Positions 56,955 to 64,000 of a stretch of DNA of 64,000 bases are shown in pieces; within the stretch, counting starts at the first letter, position 1, and each line of letters opens with the position of its first letter. Under the pieces are notes generated by a model that searched no databases, was not told the DNA's origin, and saw only the letters and a list, made by a program, of their open reading frames with translations. Origin of the DNA: Candidatus Poribacteria bacterium (GTDB lineage Bacteria > Poribacteria > WGA-4E > WGA-3G); the NCBI GenBank assembly GCA_028818705.1, contig JAPPNJ010000074.1, positions 1-64,000 of the forward strand, given 5' to 3'. The position numbers were made by a program, and so were the translations under genes.

Positions 56955-58652
56955 ATGAAGCGAATTCAATTCTTTAGTCTACTCTGTCTGTTTATCGTGG
57001 CGCCCATCAGCATTGTGACAGCCGATATGGACATCACATGGGTACGGACAGGTGTCGTACTTGAAGTTCAATCCAAAGCCGATGTTAAAGGCGAAATCAA
57101 TGTCGCTACGATATCCAACGGCACAACGCATCCGTTAACCGAGTCCCCCACAATCCAACGACTTGATACAAACCGTGTTCTGCTACAATTCGTTTGGCAA
57201 CCCAACCAGAATTACCAATTTCGCTTGCGTAATAGCGAAATAACGACGACTTCACCGCTGAAGCCCGAACCTTATCTTATTCGTACCGTTGCGTTAGATG
57301 GACTTCTATCGTTGATGGAAAACCTACGTCAACCCGCAACCCCATCTGCGGTCGCCTTAGGAATGGGAAACGTGTCTAACACAGAAAAATTGGCAATTGC
57401 GACGAACAGTGGTCACCTCGCGATCCTCCAGCCAATCACCGGTGAAACGCTTTGGAAAACTCGCATTTCGGAAGGCTACGTGAGACGGGTGGCGTTCAGT
57501 CCTGATAATACCTTGCTCTACGTTGGGGAACAAGCAGCAGATGGATTCATTTACTGCTACGATCTCACAGCTGATACACCAACACTTCGTTGGAAATATC
57601 GTACCGCTGACGAGATTGAAACTTCCACACCGAACGATCCAGGAAGTGTCTATGCCTGGGTAAGCTATCCTGGTCCATCTTGCATGCGAACACTGATGGA
57701 TGGCGATCTTCTGGTTGCGAGTGTACATTCATGGACAGAAAATGGGACGCCACTTAAGAAGTCTCAACTCTATAGATTTGATAACGAAACAGGAAACGTT
57801 ATCTGGAAATGGCCCCATGACAGCGCGATCTCAAGAATAATCCGCTGGTTTGACGTAAGTGCTGATGGAGAAACGATCGCACTTGTAACAGATGCTGGAC
57901 ACAATTTACAAGGAGCGACAGGTAAAAACGGTGCTGGCAACGGAAAACTTGCCCTCCTTAACGCGAAAAATGGATCAGAAAACTGGCATACCGATATTGA
58001 ACCTCTGACCCCCTACTTCGCACAGGTTACGTTTTGGCGCGGGGTGAGCGTATCTCCCGATGGTAAGTTTATTAACGTCACAACGGACGACGGGCGAGCA
58101 TTCATTTTCGGCGTGGATAAGCCCGAACCGATATGGAGCGAAAACTTGACGACTCCGTTAGAGGTGAGCGGTATTCCCATTGTCGCGACTTCAGGAACAA
58201 TCGGTGCGACGGATACGGCGGCACTCTTTGTTACGGGCGATACGTATATCCCCTATCATCTCCGAAAAGGCGCACAACGACCTTCGGCATCACACCCAAA
58301 TGGGATGACGCTGTTCGCCTATTCGTGGACTGGCGAAAAAGTCTGGCAGTGGCAACTTGAGAACATGCCACAAGGTTTACGTATCGACGCGAACGATCGT
58401 TATGCCGTATTATCTATTTCTAAGCGCGCTCAAGACCCAAATGAGAGTCTCCACGGTGTGTCGATGTTTGACCTAACAACAGAAGGAAGTGGTTTATCGA
58501 AATACCTATATACCTACCGTACAGAGGGGCAACTTCCTTATGATGCGCTTGCGATTAGTGCAGATGGTTCGCTTGTCGTTGTGGTTGAGGTGCCGACCGC
58601 GATGCCAGATGATACGCTGCGCGGGAAGAACCGGGTGCATGTATTATATTGA
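56955..58652 (+). CDS. Exported PQQ/WD40-like propeller protein
   Basis: A 565-residue exported protein with signal peptide (FFSLLCLFIVAPISIVTAD), an N-terminal beta domain, and from about residue 115 a propeller of repeated blades: LAIATNSGHLAILQPITGETLW, VRRVAFSPDNTLLYVGEQ, KLALLNAKNGSENWHTDIE, GVSVSPDGKFINVTTDDGRAFIF. These are PQQ- or WD-like blades, used for binding rather than catalysis unless PQQ is present. It is the third gene of the operon led by the cobalamin riboswitch. GAGG precedes ATG at 56955. No dockerin is present. A partner for the first propeller in cobalamin binding is possible. Confidence 0.85.
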   Translation: MKRIQFFSLLCLFIVAPISIVTADMDITWVRTGVVLEVQSKADVKGEINVATISNGTTHPLTESPTIQRLDTNRVLLQFVWQPNQNYQFRLRNSEITTTSPLKPEPYLIRTVALDGLLSLMENLRQPATPSAVALGMGNVSNTEKLAIATNSGHLAILQPITGETLWKTRISEGYVRRVAFSPDNTLLYVGEQAADGFIYCYDLTADTPTLRWKYRTADEIETSTPNDPGSVYAWVSYPGPSCMRTLMDGDLLVASVHSWTENGTPLKKSQLYRFDNETGNVIWKWPHDSAISRIIRWFDVSADGETIALVTDAGHNLQGATGKNGAGNGKLALLNAKNGSENWHTDIEPLTPYFAQVTFWRGVSVSPDGKFINVTTDDGRAFIFGVDKPEPIWSENLTTPLEVSGIPIVATSGTIGATDTAALFVTGDTYIPYHLRKGAQRPSASHPNGMTLFAYSWTGEKVWQWQLENMPQGLRIDANDRYAVLSISKRAQDPNESLHGVSMFDLTTEGSGLSKYLYTYRTEGQLPYDALAISADGSLVVVVEVPTAMPDDTLRGKNRVHVLY

Positions 58653-58671
58653 ATGAAATTTGTACGACGGC

Positions 58672-58700
58672 TTGACAAATCCAGATTTTCCCAGTATACT
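58672..58700 (+). promoter_or_regulatory. Sigma-70 promoter of the AlbA_2 gene
   Basis: TTGACA at 58672-58677, a 17-bp spacer, and TATACT at 58695-58700. This separates the next gene from the B12 operon. Confidence 0.85.
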
Positions 58701-58744
58701 TATCGTGAAAACTTCCGATTTCGTCAAATCAGGTAGCGATTCCG

Positions 58745-59950
58745 ATGTTAAATTTTACAGATGAAGCATTACTACAAATCATCAAAACAGGGGAATCTGA
58801 CGCTGTTGAGTTTAAAGCGTCTATGTCAGGCGGTGCCCCAGAAAGGATCCGAGAGGCGATCTGTGCCTTTGCCAATGACCTACCAGACCACAGAAAACCC
58901 GGACTCGTTCTCATGGGTGTGAAAGATGACACGACACTCGGAACCACACCGATTACGGATGAACTTTTGCGCCAGTTGGCAGATATGAAAACAGATGGAA
59001 ACATCGTGCCTCCGCCATCACTAACGGTGGAAAAGCATGTATTACAAAACAAGGAAATCGCCGTTGTTACGGTACAACCTTCCAATTCACCACCAGTACG
59101 ATGTAGAAGCGCGATTCATATCCGAACTGGTCCGCGTCGCGGTATCGCTACAGCGCAAGATGAACGGATACTCAACGAAAAACGAAGATACAGCGATCGT
59201 CCGTTCGACCTCTACCCTATTCGTTCAACTGGGATTTCCGACCTGAACCTTGCACTGTTCAGTTACGAATACCTACCTAAAGCATTTTCTGCAGAAATAC
59301 TGGATGCTAATGAGCGGAGTCTAAACGAGCAACTCGCAGCTACAAAGATGATCACTGCTGCTGACGATCCGACTGCAACTGTACTCGGAATCCTCACGAT
59401 TGGGAAAAACCCACAAGATTTTCTGCCCGGGGCTTATGTGCAATTTCTCAGATTCAATGGGAATGAACTTACGGATGATATTATCGACAGCCTGGCAATC
59501 CGTGGCGCAATCCCTGATCAGGTCCGCTGTTTAGACGATAAACTGATAGCACATAATCGCATCGCTATTGATATTACGTCTGGTCCTGTTGAGAAGCGGA
59601 CAGCACTTTATCCAATAGAAGCGGTGCAACAGATCACGCGGAATGCCATTATGCATAGAACCTATGAAGCGACAAATGCTCCAGTTCACGTATATTGGTA
59701 CAACGATCGAATCGAGATTGTAAGCCCAGGCGGTGTATTCGGAGCCATAACAACTGAAAACTTCGGAGAGCCGGGGTTAACTGACTACCGGAACCCCAAT
59801 TTAGCAGACGCAATGCGAACTTTAGGATTCGTACAGCGTTTCGGTATGGAGATACCAATAACAAGAAAGTTATTAGCAGAAGCAAGACACCCAGCACCGA
59901 AATTCAGAATAGATAGCACACACACGTGGGCTACTATTCAAGCACGATAA
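58745..59950 (+). CDS. AlbA_2 (Schlafen-type) domain ATP-binding regulator
   Basis: A 401-residue cytosolic protein. The N-terminal AlbA_2/divergent-AAA_4 domain has the standard DAVEFKASMSGGAPERIREAICAFAN, a middle VLMGVKDDTTLGTTPITDELL, and VVTVQPSNSPPVRCR. The C-terminal half is a HATPase_c_4-like domain with PIEAVQQITRNAIMHRTYE and DRIEIVSPGGVFG. Homologues are called transcriptional regulators or putative DNA helicases; no function is fixed here. It is transcribed alone from its own promoter and ends at the hairpin at 60000-60029. Confidence 0.88.
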   Translation: MLNFTDEALLQIIKTGESDAVEFKASMSGGAPERIREAICAFANDLPDHRKPGLVLMGVKDDTTLGTTPITDELLRQLADMKTDGNIVPPPSLTVEKHVLQNKEIAVVTVQPSNSPPVRCRSAIHIRTGPRRGIATAQDERILNEKRRYSDRPFDLYPIRSTGISDLNLALFSYEYLPKAFSAEILDANERSLNEQLAATKMITAADDPTATVLGILTIGKNPQDFLPGAYVQFLRFNGNELTDDIIDSLAIRGAIPDQVRCLDDKLIAHNRIAIDITSGPVEKRTALYPIEAVQQITRNAIMHRTYEATNAPVHVYWYNDRIEIVSPGGVFGAITTENFGEPGLTDYRNPNLADAMRTLGFVQRFGMEIPITRKLLAEARHPAPKFRIDSTHTWATIQAR

Positions 59951-59999
59951 TCTACTGTGCCATTATCGCTTTACTTGACACCATAGATACCGAAAATAT

Positions 60000-60029
60000 A
60001 AGGGGAACAACACTTATGTTGTTCCCCTT
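60000..60029. terminator. AAGGGGAACAAC/GTTGTTCCCCTT hairpin
   Basis: A perfect 12-bp stem with a six-base loop, between the convergent AlbA_2 and small minus-strand genes. There is a weak T-tract on either side; it probably ends both transcripts. Confidence 0.8.
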
Positions 60030-60133
60030 ACCGCGTTAAAATAAAACAAAAATCAATTCAGAAAAAATCATCAAATATCCAACAGAGACAAATTGCACCT
60101 CAACAACATAACTGAGAAACCACTTCTATCCCT

Positions 60134-60331
60134 TCACTTCGACCGTGTATACTGAGAAACCGCGTTTTGCGTAGAGACAAGCACACTTTGCAACGCCTGA
60201 AAGTAGTTCATTTCAGCCATCTTGATTGTGTGGTTATCCTCGGTTGCCCGTGCGCGTCTGAGTGCCTCCCAACTCAACGCCAGCATCCGATTCGTTTGCT
60301 CTAAAATTCTCCAATCCGCGTTCGAAATCAT
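60134..60331 (-). CDS. Small helical hypothetical protein
   Basis: 65 residues: an all-helical pattern with ISNADWRILEQTNRML and ALRRARATEDNHTIKMAEMN, ending in QYTRSK. Not recognised. It follows the ribbon-helix-helix gene on the same strand with 23 bases between them, so it is likely co-transcribed with it. Size and context suggest a partner for that protein; nothing proves this. Confidence 0.55.
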   Translation of the reverse strand: MISNADWRILEQTNRMLALSWEALRRARATEDNHTIKMAEMNYFQALQSVLVSTQNAVSQYTRSK

Positions 60332-60354
60332 GATACCCTCCCAGAATTCATGTC

Positions 60355-60594
60355 TTATGCTATTGGCGGCTTGTTGTTCCGCTCAAACAGCGCGTTCAAA
60401 GCCTCGCTGAGCAGGCTCTGAATACTCGTGTCTTTCTCAAGCGCGAGCATTTTTAACTGTCGATGCACATCTTTGGTGAAATGCCCAGAAATCATCTTTT
60501 TGCCCTGACGGGATGGCGGTGCCGTTGCGGTTGGTTTCGGTGTTGTCCCAACGGCAGTTCCGTCCTTGTCCGATAGAATTGCTACTGTTCTCAT
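60355..60594 (-). CDS. Ribbon-helix-helix family DNA-binding/antitoxin-like protein
   Basis: About 79 residues. An N-terminal disordered part (MRTVAILSDKDGTAVG and a proline/threonine-rich linker) is followed by a probable ribbon-helix-helix unit: QGKKMISGHFTKDVHRQL is the strand plus helix, and SIQSLLSEALNALFERN the second helix. This matches antitoxin-like RHH proteins (ParG- or FitA-type). ATG at 60594 has GGAGG at 60609-60605. Directly upstream are five tandem CATG-centred sites (60611-60650), the pattern expected of an RHH autorepressor. Confidence 0.75.
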   Translation of the reverse strand: MRTVAILSDKDGTAVGTTPKPTATAPPSRQGKKMISGHFTKDVHRQLKMLALEKDTSIQSLLSEALNALFERNNKPPIA

Positions 60595-60610
60595 ATCGTT
60601 TATGCCTCCG

Positions 60611-60650
60611 TACATGTACACATGTGTACATGCCAACATGTAAACATGTA
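60611..60650. promoter_or_regulatory. Candidate operator: five CATG cores at exact 8-bp spacing
   Basis: CATG occurs at 60613, 60621, 60629, 60637 and 60645, always eight bases apart, in octamers TACATGTA, CACATGTG, TACATGCC, AACATGTA and AACATGTA. It lies between the RHH gene ribosome site and a TATATT-like box. RHH repressors such as omega and ParG bind comparable tandem short repeats. The remaining 60651-61090 is AT-rich and I see no gene in it. Confidence 0.7.
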
Positions 60651-61090
60651 TGAGAATATAAAACGTTGGCTTCGCGGATAAGTTTCAGAAAAACTCCCAA
60701 AAAATTGAAAAAAATGTTAAATATCTTTATGCGAAATTACGTAAAACTTTTAGTAAAAAGGAAAATGTTAAATATAATTTAGCATTTTGTTGTCTATTTA
60801 TAAAACACATATTCACCCTCGTAAACCCTTGTGAAATCTAACACGAACGGCACAACATATAAAACTATTTGTAAGTTTAAAGTCCGTTTAGAGCATTTGG
60901 CGTTTAACAATTGCAAGCATGAGGCAATCCCTCAAGAACCCTTATGGACACTGGACAATTAGGAGTTCCGGTTTCCTCTTGATTAAGATTGGGATTGCTA
61001 TTAAGATGGTGGTATTAATCGTGATATTTCCAGCAATTTTGAAACGGATAACGTGCAAGCAACACAAACCAATAGAAAAGGAGCAACAAA

Positions 61091-61927
61091 ATGAAAAGTC
61101 ATTTCTGGATTTTCGCTGTTTTCGTGTTTTGTGTTGCAACTTTTGATGTAATCGCACAAGTAACAGAAGGTATACACTTCTATATGCCGTTCAATGAAGA
61201 AAAAGGTAAAGTTGTCAAGGATGTAGGTCCAAAAGGGTTTGAAGCAGAACTTCACGATAGCGCGAAATTCGTTAAGGGTAAGGTCGGAACGGCGATTGAA
61301 TTCTCAGAGGGACCCGCGGTGATTATCGATCCACGTCCAGGTGGTCCGAGTCAACTCTACGTGGCACATTTGACTGTTGCTGTTTGGATATATCCTTTTG
61401 AAATATCAGATGAAGTTTTCGGCAAGGGGCACCTTTATGGAAACATCTTCTACGACAAATCGGGTAAAAGCGACGACAATGTTGAATTCGGACTCGGTAG
61501 TGGTGAGGGACTTTATTGGTATATCAATTCCGGGGAAAAGAAGATGAGACCGTTTAACCCTGCTGATGTTAACACGACACTTTCACTACCTAATTTGGGT
61601 TTAAAGCCGGAAAACTGGTATCATGTCGTCGGCACCTTTGATGGTGAGAAAGTTCAGGTTTATCTCAATGGGAAACTTGAAGGTGAGAAAGATGTACCAA
61701 GGCATGGTCCCGTGATGCTCTGGAATGAGAACGATATTCACATCGGAGGCAGACCGAATATAAACGATGGTGCGAATCTTTACAAAGGTTTGCTTGACGA
61801 ATTGGTGGTATACGACCGGGCGCTAACAACCGATGAGGTTGTAGAAGTCATGAATTCGACAAACATCTTGACTGTTGACTTTGCAGATAAACTGACAACA
61901 ACATGGGGTGTGCTTAAGACGCAATAG
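61091..61927 (+). CDS. Secreted LamG-domain (concanavalin-like) protein
   Basis: A 278-residue exported protein with signal peptide (SHFWIFAVFVFCVATFDVIAQ). A LamG/concanavalin-like fold follows: IHFYMPFNEEKGKVVKDVG, LTVAVWIYPFEI, NWYHVVGTFDGEKVQVYLNG and HIGGRPNINDGANLYKGLLD, ending in DELVVYDRALTTDEV. The tail FADKLTTTWGVLKTQ matches the end of the left-end LamG protein. The ligand is unknown, but matrix or glycan is plausible. ATG at 61091 follows AAAAGGAGCAACAAA. It precedes the CotH gene by 234 bases. Confidence 0.88.
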   Translation: MKSHFWIFAVFVFCVATFDVIAQVTEGIHFYMPFNEEKGKVVKDVGPKGFEAELHDSAKFVKGKVGTAIEFSEGPAVIIDPRPGGPSQLYVAHLTVAVWIYPFEISDEVFGKGHLYGNIFYDKSGKSDDNVEFGLGSGEGLYWYINSGEKKMRPFNPADVNTTLSLPNLGLKPENWYHVVGTFDGEKVQVYLNGKLEGEKDVPRHGPVMLWNENDIHIGGRPNINDGANLYKGLLDELVVYDRALTTDEVVEVMNSTNILTVDFADKLTTTWGVLKTQ

Positions 61928-62161
61928 TGGATATATGCTATCCGCCACCAAAAGCCTTTCAATACACAGATACGGTGGCAAACCGCGTCTATCTCAAATT
62001 GAGGATAAAATAAAGCATAGAGACCGCACTAAACAATCTATCGACTTTTGGTCAAGTTACTTAACTATTCTCAACTCGATTCCTGCCGTATTTGCAAGCA
62101 TAAAAATCCAAAATGTGCTAAACTAATTACAAACTGAAGTCCGAATAACAAGGAAAATAAA

Positions 62162-64000
62162 ATGACAAAATCGATAATATGCTTAGCAATAATTCTCTGT
62201 TTCGGGGTTGCTGTCCATAATACCAGTGCAAAAAAACTCACATTAGACGATATTTTTCCAACCGATCGGGTCATAGACGTACAGATTACGATCTCGCAAG
62301 AGGATTGGGATACAATTCGGTATCAATCGCGGGATATCAGGACAGCTCTCGGTGCATCTCGCCAATTTGCGCCGATGGAGAGTCCGTATAGCTATGTAGA
62401 AGCAAGCGTCAGTATTGACGGCGTGGTTTTTCCAAAAGTCGGGTTGCGTAAAAAGGGGTTCATCGGTTCGCTAAGTCACACCCGTCCCTCTCTCAAGATC
62501 AAACTAAATCACGTTGATAAAGCGGGTGAAATTGAAGGGTTAACGAATCTAACACTTAATAACAACAAGCAAGACACAAATCTAATGAGCCAATTTATGG
62601 GGTATGCCCTGTTTAACGCAATCGGATCCCCTGCGCCGCGATGCGCGTATGCGAAGGTGACAGTAAACGGCAAAAACCTCGGCATTTACTCACATGTAGA
62701 GACCATCCGCCAACCATTGTTGAAACGCGCCTTTGGGAATAGCAACGGTACCCTCTATGAAGGAACAGTCGTGGATTTTTACGAAGGTTGGGAAAACAGT
62801 TTTGAACATAAACGGGGTGATGACACACAGGGTAGAGCACAAATTAACGCCTTGATTAACCTTCTGGCGGACCCGAAAGCAACAGAGGCTGAGATCGGTG
62901 AATTGGTGGATTTGGAATCGTTCTATAGATTCTGGGCAGCTGAAGGCTTAGTCGGATTTTGGGACGGTTACTCCGGAAATAAAAACAACTTTTTTGCCTA
63001 TTTGAACCCTGAAGATAACAAATTCTACTTCATTCCGTGGGGTATGGACTCCGTCTTTACCAAGCTGAGTAAAATTGAGTTCATGAACGACAGAAATGCA
63101 CCAACCTCTGTTAAGACGCAGGGGTTGATTGCCTATAAGTTGTATCAATTCGAGTCCGGACGCCAACAATATAGGAAAGTGCTCACTGAGATTTTAGATA
63201 AACACTGGAATACAGCAGAATTGTTAGCGTCGTTAGACAAAATCGCTGCAATGGTGGAACCGCATTTAGTGTCTGCCCAGCGTATGATTGAAGAAGAGTG
63301 GGGCGGAGGCGGAAGTTGGGGAGCGGCTAAGCCGACTTTTGCGAGCGAATTAGAGGCATCGCGTGCCTTCATTCGCAGCCGCAAAAGTGATATACAGGCA
63401 GAGATTGCCAACGGAATGCCGATATGGAGCAAACCGCCTGACCCACTCTTCGCTATTCCAGAAGATGGCGACCTCATGAAAGGGTTTCTAAAATTAACAG
63501 AAAACACCTTAATAGGTGCTGCACGCGCGGGAGATATGGCAGCCATCAAACGGCACATAGCGGAAGGTGCCAATGTGAATGAGATGCGTTTTGAGATGCC
63601 GCCATTGGCATGGGCAGCGATGATGGATCAAACAGCTGCTGTTGAACTGCTGCTCCAACATGGGGCAGATATCAACGGTAGAAATAGAGACGGTAATACC
63701 GCCTTGCATCTATCTGCGTTTTTAGGACACGCTGAAACTGCCGAACTGCTGATAAAGAACGGAGCTGATGTAAATATAAAAAATGGCGACGACGCGACAT
63801 CTATAGACATTTTGGCGGTTCCTTGGGAAATGACGCAGTTTTTGTCCAGGTCGTTAGGCGTAAAGCTGGAACAGGAGCAGGTCAAAGTAGGAAGAGCCAA
63901 GATTGCTGAGATGCTCAAGGTTAAACCCCCCACGGAATCACACACAGTGATAAGTGATATATGGGCGGCAGCATTCACAGGTAACACCGAGGCACTTAAA
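62162..64000 (+). CDS. CotH-kinase-like protein with C-terminal ankyrin repeats, 3' truncated
   Basis: At least 613 codons; the frame is open at the right edge. A signal peptide (SIICLAIILCFGVAVH) precedes a CotH domain. DVQITISQEDWDTIRYQ opens it, and NLTLNNNKQDTNLMSQFMGY, PRCAYAKVTVNGKNLGIYSH and the glutamate in VETI, then FYFIPWGMDSVF, hold the atypical-kinase residues. CotH of Bacillus phosphorylates spore coat proteins; secreted relatives presumably phosphorylate extracellular proteins. From about residue 448, ankyrin repeats follow (AVELLLQHGADINGRNRDG, TALHLSAFLGHAETAELL). The fusion of an exported kinase-like domain with ankyrins is unusual. ATG at 62162 follows AAGGAAAATAA. Confidence 0.9.
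   Translation, partial: MTKSIICLAIILCFGVAVHNTSAKKLTLDDIFPTDRVIDVQITISQEDWDTIRYQSRDIRTALGASRQFAPMESPYSYVEASVSIDGVVFPKVGLRKKGFIGSLSHTRPSLKIKLNHVDKAGEIEGLTNLTLNNNKQDTNLMSQFMGYALFNAIGSPAPRCAYAKVTVNGKNLGIYSHVETIRQPLLKRAFGNSNGTLYEGTVVDFYEGWENSFEHKRGDDTQGRAQINALINLLADPKATEAEIGELVDLESFYRFWAAEGLVGFWDGYSGNKNNFFAYLNPEDNKFYFIPWGMDSVFTKLSKIEFMNDRNAPTSVKTQGLIAYKLYQFESGRQQYRKVLTEILDKHWNTAELLASLDKIAAMVEPHLVSAQRMIEEEWGGGGSWGAAKPTFASELEASRAFIRSRKSDIQAEIANGMPIWSKPPDPLFAIPEDGDLMKGFLKLTENTLIGAARAGDMAAIKRHIAEGANVNEMRFEMPPLAWAAMMDQTAAVELLLQHGADINGRNRDGNTALHLSAFLGHAETAELLIKNGADVNIKNGDDATSIDILAVPWEMTQFLSRSLGVKLEQEQVKVGRAKIAEMLKVKPPTESHTVISDIWAAAFTGNTEALK

Noticed and set aside
60600..60655. CATG array as a possible CRISPR or plasmid iteron
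   Set aside because: Units are 8 bp without spacers, so not CRISPR; no replication initiator gene is present, and an operator for the adjacent RHH gene fits better.
60919..61146. A 75-codon plus-strand frame before the second LamG gene
   Set aside because: No ribosome site, low-complexity content, and it overlaps the LamG signal peptide in another frame.

Overview
The window is a 64-kb piece of a bacterial chromosome of moderate GC content, with both ends open; the gene at the right end is cut off. The gene families suggest a Candidatus Poribacteria-like lineage or a relative in the wider PVC/FCB neighbourhood. They include DUF1549/DUF1553 with Big2, DUF6785 membrane proteins, secreted LamG proteins with a shared WG-x-LK tail, dockerin-bearing propellers, CotH with ankyrins, and dense families of intergenic hairpin repeats. 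This placement is an inference from gene content; no 16S rRNA lies in the window.

Left part (1-13 kb), mostly minus strand: a secreted LamG protein, a DUF1549/DUF1553 protein, Lon protease, a polytopic DUF6785 protein, a CapA-like protein, a coiled-coil protein and a class II aldolase family protein. Plus-strand fumC follows. Middle (13-31 kb): giant rpoC and rpoB genes with their own consensus promoter, a divergent pair (DUF4416 protein, P1 peptidase), fusA, a zinc-type dehydrogenase, an HtrA protease and a DUF1232 protein. The RNA polymerase is remarkable. Beta prime is about 1919 residues and beta about 1744 because a roughly 40-residue module has multiplied inside both, mainly in the trigger loop of beta prime. 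Beta also carries a domain resembling a dead restriction-type nuclease fold.

Right-centre (32-53 kb), mostly housekeeping: a sugar isomerase-like protein, tRNA-Pro(GGG), homoserine dehydrogenase, then the lipid block yceD-rpmF-fabH-fabD-fabG-acpP-fabF without plsX. This is followed by a compact HicA/HicB pair, folK, sucC-pgk-proS-sucD-panB, two tandem Dph6-like ATP pyrophosphatases, trpG, trpE and hisI. Operon members are repeatedly separated by palindromic intergenic repeats.

Accessory right end (53-64 kb): a cobalamin riboswitch with a good promoter leads three exported proteins. These are a dockerin-tagged beta-propeller, a lipoprotein fused to a polytopic domain resembling an ECF S-component, and a PQQ/WD-like propeller. 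This is the best candidate in the window for an undescribed system: a vitamin B12 capture and uptake operon analogous to BtuG-type propellers but without BtuB. It is followed by an AlbA_2 regulator, a small ribbon-helix-helix gene with five CATG cores at exact 8-bp spacing in front of it, a second LamG protein and a CotH-ankyrin protein running off the end.

Eight readable promoters have a -35 and -10 hexamer with exactly 17 bp between them. At least five repeat families decorate the intergenic DNA; two show compensatory changes in their stems, and one is inserted in the loop of another. All identifications come from reading motifs; no database search was run.
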